Source: Lactarius indigo (Eukaryota > Basidiomycota > Agaricomycetes > Russulales > Russulaceae). Taken from it: a stretch of DNA of 64,000 nt. The stretch is taken from assembly GCA_025766275.1 (NCBI GenBank), contig JAFKAC010000143.1, forward strand, positions 53,803-117,802. The letters run 5' to 3'. The translations under genes were made by a program, and so were the position numbers. The notes under the pieces are model-generated. The model saw only the letters and a program-made list of their open reading frames with translations. It searched no databases and was not told the DNA's origin. Numbering within the stretch: the stretch's first letter is position 1; each line of letters begins with the position of its first letter. This document shows, piece after piece, positions 34,265 to 46,058 of this stretch.

Positions 34265-37200
34265 TTAAGACCTCCCCGCCCTTTCGGGTGGCGTTGCGGT
34301 GTGCTTGTTGTTGGTGGTGTTGGGGCGCTTAGGGGCACCACGGCAAGTTGCGGTGGGGGGATTTGCTTTGCTTCTGGTGTTGGCAGCTGGGGGGGTCAAT
34401 ATAAGGCTAATCTCCTCATCGGAATCGTCGTCCAACGCCTCCTTCAATATACGTAGCTGCTCCATGGGGTCGAGGGTGAGTGCCGGGCTTTGATGTGTTG
34501 ATGAAGCTTGAGACTCAGGTTTGTGTTCTTGAGGTGTATTGTGTTTGCGGGGCCGCTTCTTGTCTACCCAGGCTTTGACCGGTGACTCTATGCTGAATAT
34601 GTGGAGGGACTTGTTCTTGGTCAGCTGCTGGAGTATCGCCCCTGTGGGGTCTTCGAAGGCCATTACAAGGGAAGAGTGGGAGTGCGGCTGTAGTGATGAG
34701 GGGGGTCTTACCCAGCTTGGTTTTTGGGTGACCATGAGGGTTGCGTAGATGGGGTTGTGGGTGAGGAGGGAGAGGTGACAGTCGTTTGGTGACGCTGGTC
34801 CTGAGGTGGTAGTGACTCCGGTGGGTACGTTGTTGATTAGGATTTTGGACCATTTGCTATTGACTGTGAGGAGGGGGGGGGGGGAGGAGAGGAAGTCAGT
34901 GATGATGCTCTGTATCTGTGGTTCTAATTTGAAGAGTTGTTGTGCTGTAGTGCCCGGTCCGCCAGTTAGGACCAGGTTGCCTGTGCCAGACCACCTGGCT
35001 GAAGAGAAGCGCATGTGTGGTGGGGTGTCTTCCTGGAAAAGGGAGTTGAGCTTATTAATCAGACCGGAAATGGAGGGGTGTGGGGCAGAGGTGTCGATAC
35101 GTGTGTGAGCTATCAGGGTTGGTCTGAGTGGTGGCGTTGGAGGATGGGTTTGGGGTTGCGATTTTGGGGTGGGGGGAGTTGTTTTGGGGTTGGAGTTGTG
35201 GGTGGGTCTAGTGGCGCCCTTTGCCTGCCTGACTTGTGGGTCTAGCTTGGCGATAGCGCCTTTCAACTCTTTGAGCTCGTTGAGGATGGCATCAGAGGGA
35301 GGGGGTTGGTTTGAGGGTGGGTGTGGCAAAAAAGCTGCAACATCTGTGTTACTTTTTGACTCCAGTTAGCAGTGAACCCTTACTGTACCGGTTGCAACTA
35401 TGGCGGTAAGGTAGATTAGTTGCGGACTTTACTATGGTGATACAGTAGTGTGATAGGCGATTACGACTGATAGCTGACTGAGCGGTGCCTTGGTGACTCG
35501 ATACTAGTACAGGTACTAGTAGTATTAGTTTTGAGATGTTTCTGCGATACGTTGGACGCATACCTACAGTGACTCATAGCAGCGCTTGAAAGCCTGCTCG
35601 ATTTGTATTTAAATTGTCTTGTGAAGACCAAGATATGCCATCTTGGTCTTCTTGAATCGTCACTTGTTTTCTATACTTCTCTCTCTCTCTCTCTTTCTCT
35701 CTCGATCTAAGTTCTGAAGTCCAACTTTGTTTGTGACAAGTCTAAAGCAGCAGATCTTGCCGGTGTACCTCTGCGTATTCACTAAGGAGCAAGAGCACGG
35801 ACCTTCGTGTCGTTGTGACAGAATTATCGCTAAGTTGTTATCGCCATCGCGTGCTCAAGTCGAGCTAACGTCGTGACGGCGTTACATTAAGACCAAGATA
35901 CCATCGTGGCTGTAACAACAAGAGATCAGTGGACGAGCTTCCGTCCCTATTCGCTCCCTAGAAGAGGAGATCGTAACGTCCCAACACACTTCCTAGGAGC
36001 GGCAAGTTGGAGGGAAAGACAAGAAGAGACAGGATACTTTGTGGAATTCAACGGGCCTAGCAGGTTCCGACCAGTTGAGTTCAACTTCGACCATTTGTGT
36101 TGGACAGAGGTTACGTGGAATCCAATAGACGCACACTGGGACATCGTCAGACCAGCAGGACCGAGATACGGTTGCGACATCGACGCATGAGAGCTCAATA
36201 GCAGAGCAGACTGGGGCCCCATTGACGGGCAGTTGCGAGAACATACGACCGGGCAAACCATATCCGAAGAACCAGAACAAAGCCAAGAGGAAGACGACGA
36301 AGAAAGCGAAGGACGGCAACCAAATCAAACAGAAAGTAGTGGAGGGGCGATACAAGATCTCCTCATCAAACGAGCTGAGTCCGCACACATTACCGAACCG
36401 GAACCCATTCATATCAGATCGCCAGCCATCATGGCAACCATCACCCAAGCCATGGAAGAAGTCGCGCTCGAAGAATTGCGTGCCATAAGGGCCGAAGCAA
36501 GAGAAATACTCATGCCAATCAACCCTGAGACCGGAAGACGCATGACGGCTGATGACGCCGCAATATTCCGTGCCATAGGATCAGACAGAGGAGACCCACC
36601 ATCAGGGAGGCCTTTCGGACTAGAGCTACCTCCAGGAATGGGAGGACCCAGCGACGATCCACCGCCACCACCTGGTGGGGGAGTCCCTTTCGACTTACGC
36701 AGAACCGAACCACCACAAGGACCGCCCGCAGGACCGCCAGGAGGCGGAGGAGGTGGAGACGGTGGAGGAAGCGCTGGAGGAGGAGGACATCACAGTGAAA
36801 AACTAACCGGCGAGCCACCTTCCATTTTCGACAGGGACAGACTAAAAGTAGACCAGTTTCTGACACAGTGGCACGTCTATTGGGGGATGAATCTGGATGC
36901 CCCAATCATGCGAAATGACTACAGAAGATGCCTCCTGTTCCTCTCATACATAAAAGGGGGAGCAGTGAGCGAATGGGTCTTATCATTCCTCAACTAGCTC
37001 AACCGCCAGATACAAAGGGGGGTTAGCCCTTACACAAGACAACTATGGGAAGCCGTAGCCGACGGTTTCAGCCAGCGGTTCGAAAACACGCTGGAACAAG
37101 AACAAGCACAAGCCATACTAAGGAAGGGCTTCAAAATGGTGGGAGAGGATATTGACAAGTACGTCAACGACTTCAAACAGCTCGCGCGGAAGGCTCACTA

Positions 37201-40200
37201 CCGCCTTAATGAACCACAAACCATCGACCTCTTCACATCGGGACTGCCCAAGGAGCTGTTCAAAAACGCATTCCAATTCGACGATCCAACCACATTCGAT
37301 GATTGGAAAAGAGCCATCCTCAAGAGACAAAAGAACTACATACATCTCAAAGCGAGGCTCAATGAGTACAAAAATGCTCCGACACAGCCGAAGAAGCAAA
37401 GTGGCAACACGGGGTGGACACTTCCACAGAATCTGCCCCAAACCAACCCCTGGGCCATGGACACGTCGGCAGATCGTGCTAAGGTACGACTTGCAGGCTC
37501 AGAAGACATCGACTTCAACAAGCTGCCCCATCACAACTGGCCGGCACTGCCATTCCCACCGCGGGGAGGACCGGGAGTTAGAGGACGAGGAAGGGGAGGA
37601 TCCCAAAGGGACTTAAGGAACGTCCTTTGTTATAACTGTCACGCTCCGGGGCATCTCTCACGAAATTGCCTGCACCCTCGCACACAAGGACAGTGGCAGA
37701 ACGCGCCCTCGAGCAGCCGCATGACCAATACAACAGGGTACCCTCAAGGACCCATATCACAATACAAGCCGTCGCTGCCGGGATACATGTCACCAGCACC
37801 CAGCATGACGCCAATGCCACAAATTAATGCGGCTGCTACCACGAAAACCGCCGGAGAACAAGCAAAGGAATGGCTTACCCAGGTGGCCAACAGTACGGAT
37901 GAGGTGAAAGACCTCATACTTCAAGATCTGTGGGGAAAGGAGGGTTTTTGGGACGCCTGAACCCGTCAGTCTGGGTGAGGGCTCTACAATGTAATTCTGT
38001 AATCGTGACAACGTGCTACCAATCTATGCGAATACCAGTGACCGTCCGTACGAATTACCAAACGACTGAAATCAAAGCGCTGGTCGACTCAGGAGCGACC
38101 AACAACTTCATCCGACCAAGTTTGGCAGCCTGGGCCGGCATCCCGATGCAGCCACTAGACACGCCTCGCAAGATATGGAACATAGATAACACGGAAAACA
38201 AAGCTGGGTTAATCACTCATTACGTTAACCTGGAAGTGAAAACACGAGGACAGATAAAAAAGATGACCTTCCTAGTCACCAACCTTGGCAGCGAAGACAT
38301 GGTGCTGGGCTATCCATGGCTGAGCGCCTTTGAGCCTACCATTAGCTGGGCTACGGCAACGATGCACCCTGACATGCAACCGGTAGTACTGGCCACTACC
38401 GAAGAATTGCTTTCCTCAACCACTATTTGCGCACTAATTGTAGCAGAGAAAGAAGATATTTTACAAGAACTAGAAGCAGAGACCTTCGCCAGGGCCACCA
38501 CCTCGACAGAGCTGGCCATACAGGCGAAACAACAACAAACGGCAGCTGTACTCCCCTCGGAGTACGCCATGTTTAGCAAACTATTCAACGAGCAAGCCTC
38601 GCATCGCTTTCCCCCGGCAAGGCCATGGGACCACGCCATCGACTTCAAACTGACCGCGCCGGCCGCTATAGACTGCAAAATATATCCCATGACGCAGAAG
38701 GAAGAGAGCGAGCTCAAGGAATTCCTGGAAGAGAAGCTGAAACAGGGGTATCTACGCCCCTCCATCTCCCTGTACGCATCCTCCTTTTTCTTCATTAAAA
38801 AGAAGGACGGGAAGCTACGCCTGGTTCAGGACTACCGGGTGATCAACTCCCACACTATCCACAACCAGTACCCGCTGCCGCTCATCCAGGACCTCATTCT
38901 CGACCTTAGCAACACCCACATCTACACGAAACTCGAAATTCGCTGGGGCTACAACAACGTGCAGATTCGCGACGGAGATCAAGAGAAGGTGGCGTTCAAA
39001 ACCAAATTTGGCCTTTTTGAACTGACGGTCATGTTCTTTGGTCTCACTAATTCCCCTGCCACCTTCCAGGCCATGATGAACCACATCTACCATGATACGA
39101 TAGCAAAACACAAGCTCCTGGGCACCACGATACGTGTTTATATGGACGATATTGGAATAGCCACTCACTTCGACCATGACTTAACAGCCCATGTTGCTGC
39201 CGTGCGTGATGTCTTGCGCGTCGCGCAGGAGCATGACCTCTACTTCAAGCTTGAAAAATGCCTATTCCATCAGCCGCGTATGGATTACCTGGGGGTAATC
39301 CTTGAAAGGGGGGTAACTCGAATGGACCCTGTAAAAGTTCAAGGCATCAAAGACTGGCCGACACCGACGAAGGTCAAAGATGTCCGCTCTTTCTTAGGCT
39401 TCTGCAACTTTTACAGACTTTTCATCCGCGGCTTCGCAACTCACGCCAAACCACTCACCAAGTTAACACGAAAGGACGAAGAATGGTGGTGGACAGAAGA
39501 GGAGAATAAGGCATTCAACACATTGAAGCGCCTCATAACAGAGGAACCAGTGTTAGCACACCCCGTTCTCCAAGACCCATTCGAACTGGAAGTTGATGCC
39601 TCAGGCTACGCAGTGGGAGCCGTATTACTGCAAAAGAAATCTGACGGAAAACGACACCCCATAGGATACTACTCAGCAACGCTCTCCGAGGCAGAGCGAA
39701 ATTATGACATCTACGATCTAGAGTTGCTTGCAATAGTCAAGGCCCTGCAGAACTGGAGACCGCTACTTGCAGGAGCCCCCCACAAAATTAAAATCTACTC
39801 GGATCACCTAAATCTACAATATTGGAAGTCGCCGCAGAAGATCAGCAGGCAGGTTGCTAGGGAAGTACTTGAACTCTCTGAGTACAACTTCGAGATTCAC
39901 CACATCAAGGGAAAGAATAATGGAAGGGCCGACGCACTGTCGCGACGACCTGACTACGACCAAGGGATAGGAGACAACAGCGAAGTTGTAGTACTACCAC
40001 CGGAAGTCTTCGTCAGAACCCTTAACACGGCAAGAATGCTCACCCTTAACCCAAACCTGCTGCAACCGCGACATCAGCAAGACGAGGAAGTAATCAAGGT
40101 ATGGGTAGACCCCTACCAGCTGAAAAGGATACAAGGAGAGTGGTACAAGGATGGCAGGTTTGTAATAACTGGACCAGCATCAACGCATCGCGTACTGATC

Positions 40201-43200
40201 CACGACCACCACAACCTACCAATACACGGACATCCCGGGATCGCGAGAACACAACGAATCCTAGAAAGACATTACTGGTGGCCGCGATTACAATGGGACG
40301 TTTACAAGTACGTCCAAGGGTGTGCCGAATGCCAGCGAAACAAAGTCAATACGCGCCCCATACGGGCAGCTCTACATCCCATCACACCAATACTCGACGC
40401 AACCCCTTTTCAAACCGTAGCGGTGGACTTTATTACCAAATTGCCGGTGTCAAAAGGACACGACAGCATCCTCACCATCACGGACCACGACTGTAGCAAA
40501 GCCTCAGTGTTCATACCGTGTAGGGAAGAGATAACGGCAGAAGAAACCGCAGAACTGTACGTCGGTCATGTCTTTAAACAATTCGGATTACCGCGTAAAA
40601 TCATCAGCGACCGAGACCCGCGATTCACGTCGAAGTTCACAAAGGAAGTATGCTGAATCCTGGGGGTCCAACAAAACATATCCACGGCTTATCATCCGCG
40701 CACCGACGGGCAATTGGAAAGGACCAATCAATGGCTGGAACAATACTTGCGCTTCTGGGTGAACGAGTGCCAAGATAACTGGACCACTTATCTGCCAATC
40801 GCTGAATTTGCGCACAACAACTGGCCCCATGAACACACGAAACAGTCGCCATTTCAGCTTCTGATGGGGTACGACCCGCAAGCTGATTGGACCGATAAGC
40901 CCTCTCCTATTCCCCAAGTAACCGCGCGACTGACGCAGCTGAAAGAGGCCAGAGATAACGCCCAACACCTCATAAAAAAGGCACAAGAACCATGGGTACG
41001 CAACAGAGATACGCCCAAGTTCCAGATCAACAACCTCATATGGCTAGAAGGAAGGCACCTCCAGACCAATCAACCTACGGCAAAACTAGCGGCGCGACAC
41101 CACGGACCTTTCAGGGTGATTCAGGTGATGTCGCCCTATAATTATCGACTGGAACTTCCCACACAGTGGAGCATACATCCAGTGTTTCACATTGATCTTC
41201 TCACCCAGTACAAACAAACTCCCTTACATGGGGAAAATTTCATGCGACCGCCGCCCGAACTGATCGACGGAGAAGAAGAATACGAAGTCGAGGCCATTCT
41301 GGACTCCCGGCACTTCGGCAGGGGGAGATGTCTTCAATATCTCGTGAAATGGAAGGGATATCTGGACTCGGAGAATCAGTGGGTCAACAAGGATGACGTC
41401 TTCGCGCCGGACGCGCTTCGTCTATATCAAGAAGCACAGACGCACGTGAAAACAGTTAAAACGAGTAGCGTAAGGACCGAAGGAAGTCATCCCCTTCTCC
41501 TTCGTTCTATCACCACTCACATGCCTACTTCCCCATTGCGACATGTCACACAAGTGCAGCTCCTTGACTCCCTCGCGGAAGACGCCCGTGCCCTCTTGGC
41601 TGAGGACGACGACACCGAAGTACCCAACACTCAGCTCACGCCATGGACACCTCTTACACCAGCAGAGGGGCCCATCACCGCACAAGAATGGATCAATGTC
41701 GTCACCAGATTCCCCGACCCAACGACTGCCCCCGACGACGAACGAGCAGTCGTCCACGTCTTCCGAAACGACCGCAGCGAATGCGAACCGATCACCGCTA
41801 TCCCCCCAAGCGACGACCTCATCGGCGTTCACGGAGTTTTCCCGAGCAACGACCAGTGTTCAAGCACTGATGGAGTACGAGTTGGAGGAGTGGAGGAGAG
41901 TAGCAGCGGAGTGGCAGAAGGAACAGCTCGACTCAGCAGCGGCCCGACTGAGGGAGATGCGCGAGCGACGGCAGCGATGGAGGCAGCTGAGGCTGGCCAT
42001 GACGACGAAGATTATTACCTGGCGAGACACTCCTTCCTTCGAACGAAACGCGATGCTGATAATCCCGGGGTCACACGGGGTCACACCCTGGCTTGTCTAC
42101 ACCGACGGTTCCCCCATGTATCAAGGACGTGTGCGCGTGCCTGGTGCCGCCGATCACCGTCCATTCACCGCTGCCGAGGACCCCGCACATGTCATTGCGC
42201 CTGAAGGGTTCCGGGCGAACCAACGACCCCATTACATTCGATACCCCATCACCGGGCCCGACGGAGTAGAGAGGGACACGTCGCACGTCCAGATCATTGG
42301 AGGGGCAGACCCCCTCATACTAGGAGTCATACCGGGTTCACTGCACGTCTACGGTAAGCCCTTCTACGCCGAACCACACGTATCGGCCGCACTCCGCCCC
42401 ACGTACCCCCACGAAGACCTTGTCATCTTCGAGGCAGACTGAATCACCGACCGCGCGCTCAACTGCATCAACGACGAGTCGCTCACGGCTGAGGTTACAC
42501 AATTCCGCGCGGCCAACTACGAGCTCGACCGTCTCCGTGTCCGAGTCAGCCAACTCCGCACCATGATCGAATGTGCGCAGGACGACAGGTGGGACTCCAT
42601 CTACCGGTTGGAGAGGGCAACGGCACTAGAGCGCATTGCTGACAAACAGCGCGACTGGCCGGCAAGGGACTTTCGGTGAGTCGGGGCCTCACGCTGAAGA
42701 GGGGGTGATGTTACGTTTCGACTCGAGTTAGCAGTGAACCCTTACTGTACCAGTTGCAACTACGGCGGTAAGGTAGATTAGTTGCGGACTTTACTATGGT
42801 GATACGGTAGTGCGATAGGCGATTACGACTGATAGCTGACTGAGCGGTGCCTTGGTGACTTGATACTAGTACAGGTACTAGTAGTATTAGTTTTGAGATG
42901 TTTCTGCAATACGTTGGATGCATACCTATGGTGACTCATAGCAGCGCTTGAAAGCCTGCTCGATTTGTATTTAAATTGTCTTGTGAAGACCAAGATACGC
43001 CATCTTGGTCTTCTTGAATCGTCACTTGTTTTCTCTACTTCTCTCTCTCTCTCTCTCTTTCTCTCTTGATCTAAGTTCTGAAGTCCAACTTTGTTTGTGA
43101 CAAGTCTAAAGCAGCAGATCTTGCCGGTGTACCTCCACGTATTCACTAAGGAGCAAGAGCACGGACCTTCGTGTCGTTGTGACAGAATTATCGCTAAGTT

Positions 43201-43439
43201 GTTATCGCCATCGCGTGCTCAAGTCGAGCTAACGTCGTGACGGCGTTACAATCTGGGTGTGAGAGGAATTGGTTGAGGGATAATTTACACTCAGTAGCGA
43301 GTTTGGGTGAGGAGGTGGCCATTTGCTTTAAAGCTACGCGTATTTGCATAAGTGCAGCTTCAAGGCATATGGGGGTTGGTGGGAAGAGGGTGACTGGAGT
43401 GGTGAGGGAGGGGGGGAGGTCGAACAATTCCTGCGCCAT
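34265..43439 (-). CDS. ORF1 (gag-like) protein of retroposon H, split by element G
   Basis: ATG is at 43439 and the frame runs to the insertion at 43251. After removal of element G and one ATCTG copy it continues in frame from 35341 to the stop at 34265, giving 421 codons with no lesion. The first 60 residues are helical (LEAALMQIRVALKQM). A short coiled coil (ILNELKELKGAI) follows, then a T/P-rich stretch. Next comes a block with ARWSGTGNLVLTGGPGTTA and VNSKWSKILINNVPTG, resembling the RNA-binding region of Tad-like LINE ORF1 proteins. The C-terminus is K/R/P-rich. No zinc knuckle is seen. It was intact until element G landed. Confidence 0.7.
35347..35886 (+). repeat. element G 5' LTR
   Basis: It runs TGTTAC...GGCGTTACA. 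A TATTTAAAT box at 35605 lies 34 bp before ATCTTGGTCTT (35639), the likely transcript start. A CT microsatellite is at about 35680-35703. Confidence 0.93.
35889..35899 (+). other. element G primer-binding site (self-priming type)
   Basis: AAGACCAAGAT, two bases after the 5' LTR, is the exact complement of ATCTTGGTCTT at 35639-35649, the predicted first 11 nt of the transcript. This is the arrangement known from Tf1 self-priming. Elements D and F have the same pair. Confidence 0.75.
35906..37960 (+). pseudogene. element G gag
   Basis: The frame is open from an in-frame TAA at 35888, with no ATG before the conserved matrix-like block (RGDRNVPTHFLGA, GYFVEFNGPSRFRPVEF). A Gly/Pro linker follows, then a capsid-like region (SIFDRDRLKVDQFLTQWHVY, EQEQAQAILRKGF, FTSGLPKELF), an RG-rich stretch and a CCHC knuckle (CYNCHAPGHLSRNC). 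Stops are TGA 36188 and TAG 36995, the latter where element F has tryptophan. The start is unusual: element D has ATG at the equivalent of ACG here. Confidence 0.85.
37930..42679 (+). pseudogene. element G pol with C-terminal extension
   Basis: Pol is entered by -1 slip at 37942-37948 (GGGTTTT). The protease has ALVDSGAT near 38080 and LGYPWLSAFEP. The RT has [27 protein letters not shown] and VYMDDIGIA near 39140. RNase H has LEVDASGYAVGAVLLQ. The integrase has HPGIART, CAECQ, VDFITKLP, SDRDPRFTSK and a GPF module. The chromodomain (AILDSRHFG, YLVKWKGYLDSENQ) lies near 41280-41420. A conserved extension of about 400 codons follows. Lesions are TGA 40654 and 42440, and a tandem 10-bp duplication at 42067-42086 that shifts the frame. 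Otherwise it is well preserved. Confidence 0.9.
42709..43250 (+). repeat. element G 3' LTR
   Basis: It matches the 5' LTR along its length. In the first 113 bases I count about seven differences, mostly transitions. Confidence 0.93.
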
Positions 43440-44889
43440 AGCGTGGGAGATTTGTGAGATGGTGGTGGTTCAGGTTTAAGGAGTCCTCGACAACGGATAT
43501 ATTCCTATTGAATACATAGAAGACAAATGACTTTGGGTAGTCATCACACAATCATCCAAAGACCACAAGTGGTTCTCTGTCAAACCAGTACCACTAGAAT
43601 TCGGACTTGGTCCATATAGAAACAACCCAGTTGGCATAGTTGTCGACTCAGATACAGAAGAACCTGCTCAGGATTCGGATCAACATCAATCCCCTGTTGC
43701 ATCAGTGGAAGCTACGTCAGGTGTCCCCTCTTTAGCCCCACAAGAACCCATAGATTCAGGTGCTCGCACACCAACAAACTCAAGCATTAGAATGACAAGC
43801 ACAGCCACACAAATCAACACCTCAATCACCCACACCCCTAGTGGAGGTGGCGGTAGCAAAGGAGGAGGTGGAGGTGGAGGTGGAGGTGGAGGTGGAGGAA
43901 TCCCTGCTGGAAGAGCCCCACCTTTAGCCCCCCCTCCTGCCGGAGATAAATTAACAGGCCTACCACCAAAAGAATTCACTGGAGACCGAGCCCACAGCAA
44001 GAAATTCCTAAAAGAGTTCACCTTCTACCGGGCCCTCAATGGATCGATCGAGCAAATGAGAAACCCCTATCTCAGATGCATTGTCTTCCTCTCCCTAATA
44101 CGAGGAGACTTGGTTGATGACTGGGTTATGGAACAAAGTGACTGGCTTACTGATGAACTTGCTGGAGGACGGGCTACAACAGAAGAAGACCTGTGGATCA
44201 CCATCCTAGATCGCTTCCAGGCTGCTTACACAGACGTTGCAGAGAAGCAGAAGGCACAGAAGGCACTCCAAGCAGTCAAAATGGAGAATGGAGACCTTGA
44301 CACCTATATTTCTCAGTTCGCCGCCCTTGCAAAGAAGGCAGGATATGGTGCAGATGAAGAAGGAACCCTGGATATTTTCTCACAGGGTCTACCTGAAAAA
44401 CTGGTCAGGAACATCATACAGTTCGACCACCCAGATGACTGGAAATAATGGACCCAATCAGCCAGAAAGCACCATCAAGACTTCATCAATCTCCAAAATC
44501 ACTTCGGAATCAAAAAGGAAACTAAAGCCGGATTCACAAAAGGGCAATGGAACAATGCCTTTAAAGTCAAACCACGTGACCCAAATGCGATGGACATAGG
44601 AAGGACTCAAAGAGGAGCTGCAGGAAGAGCAGCCCTCACTGAAACCGAAAAACAGAAGCTCCAAGCAGAAGGGCACTGTTTCCGTTGCAAGAAACAGGGG
44701 CACATATCACAAAACTGCCCTGACAAACCAGCCAAACTCGCAGAAGCATCAACTACACCCTCTGCACCATCCACCACAAAAACCAAAGAGGAACTAGCAA
44801 ATGAGATGTGGGGAACTCTGATGGCACAGAGTGAGGAAGTGCGAGCACTGCTCGTAGAGAAAGCCTTTGCTGAGAAGGATTTTTCATAG

Positions 44890-46058
44890 GCTCGAACCCG
44901 GCGGCCTGGGCTAGAGCTTTAAACATTTCCAGTGTACAATATAGCCAATATAGATCCTTGAAAGTCCCTGTACACCTGGAAACTGCACACAAAATGGCCG
45001 ATCAAGACGTCCTAGTAGACTCTGGAGCTACGGACAATTTCATAGACCCCAGACTCCTGAAGCAAATGGGGATAGGGACGATACCCCTGTCAAACCCAAA
45101 AAAGATCTGGAATATCGATGGAACCCTTAATAAGGCAGGAGAACTAACGGCATACTCCATGCTAGATGTCCAATCAGGATCCAAGAAACTACCCATGAGG
45201 TTCCTGGTGACAAATCTAGGGGAAGAACGAATGATCCTGGGATACCCCTGGCTTGCTGCCTTTGAACCCCAATGCAACTGGAAGGACTCCACCATCGACA
45301 CCAGTCACCTCCCTGTCATCATCACTACCCAAGGACTCCAAAAACAAGACACCCCCAAACCAAAGATCCACATCTGGAAAATGTGGAGCACGTTCCTGGA
45401 AGAGTGCGGGTATGAGGAAGGAGATGAACTCTATCTCAGATTTACCCAAGATGAGGTCATTGGCAAAACCACGGTGGCCTCAGAATTGGCGCAAAAGGCA
45501 CGAGATCAAACTGAAAGAACACTAGAGGAAATGGTTCCAAGGAGTACCTACAACATCAGAAGGTCTTCAGTGAAGAGAACTCCCACCGATTCCCACCAAC
45601 CAGGTCATGGGATCACGCCATTGACCTCACTCCAAATGCCCCAGCCACTATTGATTGCAAAATATACCCTCTAACATGTGATGAAAATGAAGCCCTTACC
45701 AAATTCCTCAATGAACACCTTGAAAAGGGATATATCCAGCCCTCTAAATCCCCATACTCGTCTCCCTTCTTCTTCATCAAAAAGAAAGATGGAAAGCTTT
45801 GCCCTGTCCAAGACTACCAACGGATCAACCAGTACACTGTCAAGAATCGATACCCACTCCCCTTAATCCCAGAATTGATTGACAAGGTCCGGGATGCAGC
45901 ATTGTTTACCAAATTTGATATCTGATGGGGTTATAACAACATCCGGATCAAAGAAGGAGATGAATGGAAGGCGGCCTTCAAAACCAATCAGGGGCTGTTT
46001 GAACCACATGTCATGTTCTTTGGACTCACCAACTCGCCAAGCACATTTCAGACCATGA
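44890..46058 (+). pseudogene. element E pol, proximal part: protease and RT
   Basis: The pol frame begins with GSNPAAWARAL. The protease is VLVDSGATDNFI and LGYPWLAAFEP. A one-base deletion near 45538 shifts the frame. The RT then reads KYPLTCDENEA-type sequence, FFFIKKKDGKL and WGYNNIRI, with a TGA at 45923 where relatives have arginine. It is cut at 46058 by the Helitron-like insert, in TFQTMM. Confidence 0.85.

Larger units (their letters stand above)
35347..43250 (+). mobile_element. Ty3/gypsy element G, youngest complete insertion
   Basis: It is 7.9 kb. The LTRs are 35347-35886 (540 bp) and 42709-43250 (542 bp). The duplication ATCTG is at 35342-35346 and 43251-43255. A purine tract (GAAGAGGGGG) lies before the 3' LTR. 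Gag and pol are nearly complete, with two gag stops, two pol TGAs and one 10-bp duplication. It interrupts retroposon H in opposite orientation. Confidence 0.95.
34139..43488 (-). mobile_element. ORF1-only non-LTR retroposon H, interrupted by element G
   Basis: A 17-base T run on the plus strand (34138-34154) is the poly(A) tail of a minus-strand insert. A 12-bp target duplication flanks it: GACAATGGATAT (34127-34138) and GACAACGGATAT (43489-43500), differing at one CpG. Without element G, H is about 1.44 kb: about 50 nt of 5' leader, one ORF, about 110 nt of 3' UTR, then the tail. There is no RT. It sits in the gag of element E. Confidence 0.85.
33959..44889 (+). pseudogene. element E gag, split by the retroposon H
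   Basis: The first part (33959-34138) ends at the H insertion and the frame resumes at 43501. The capsid-like region has KLTGLPPKEFTGDR, LSLIRGDLVDDW and LQAVKMENGDLDTYISQF. It is preceded by a glycine stretch coded by a GGTGGA microsatellite (about 43848-43902). A CCHC knuckle (CFRCKKQGHISQNC) lies near 44680. Stops occur at about 43528 (TGA) and 44446 (TAA). The gag end at 44887-44889 is preceded by GGATTTT, a weaker form of the frameshift site of the other elements. Confidence 0.85.
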
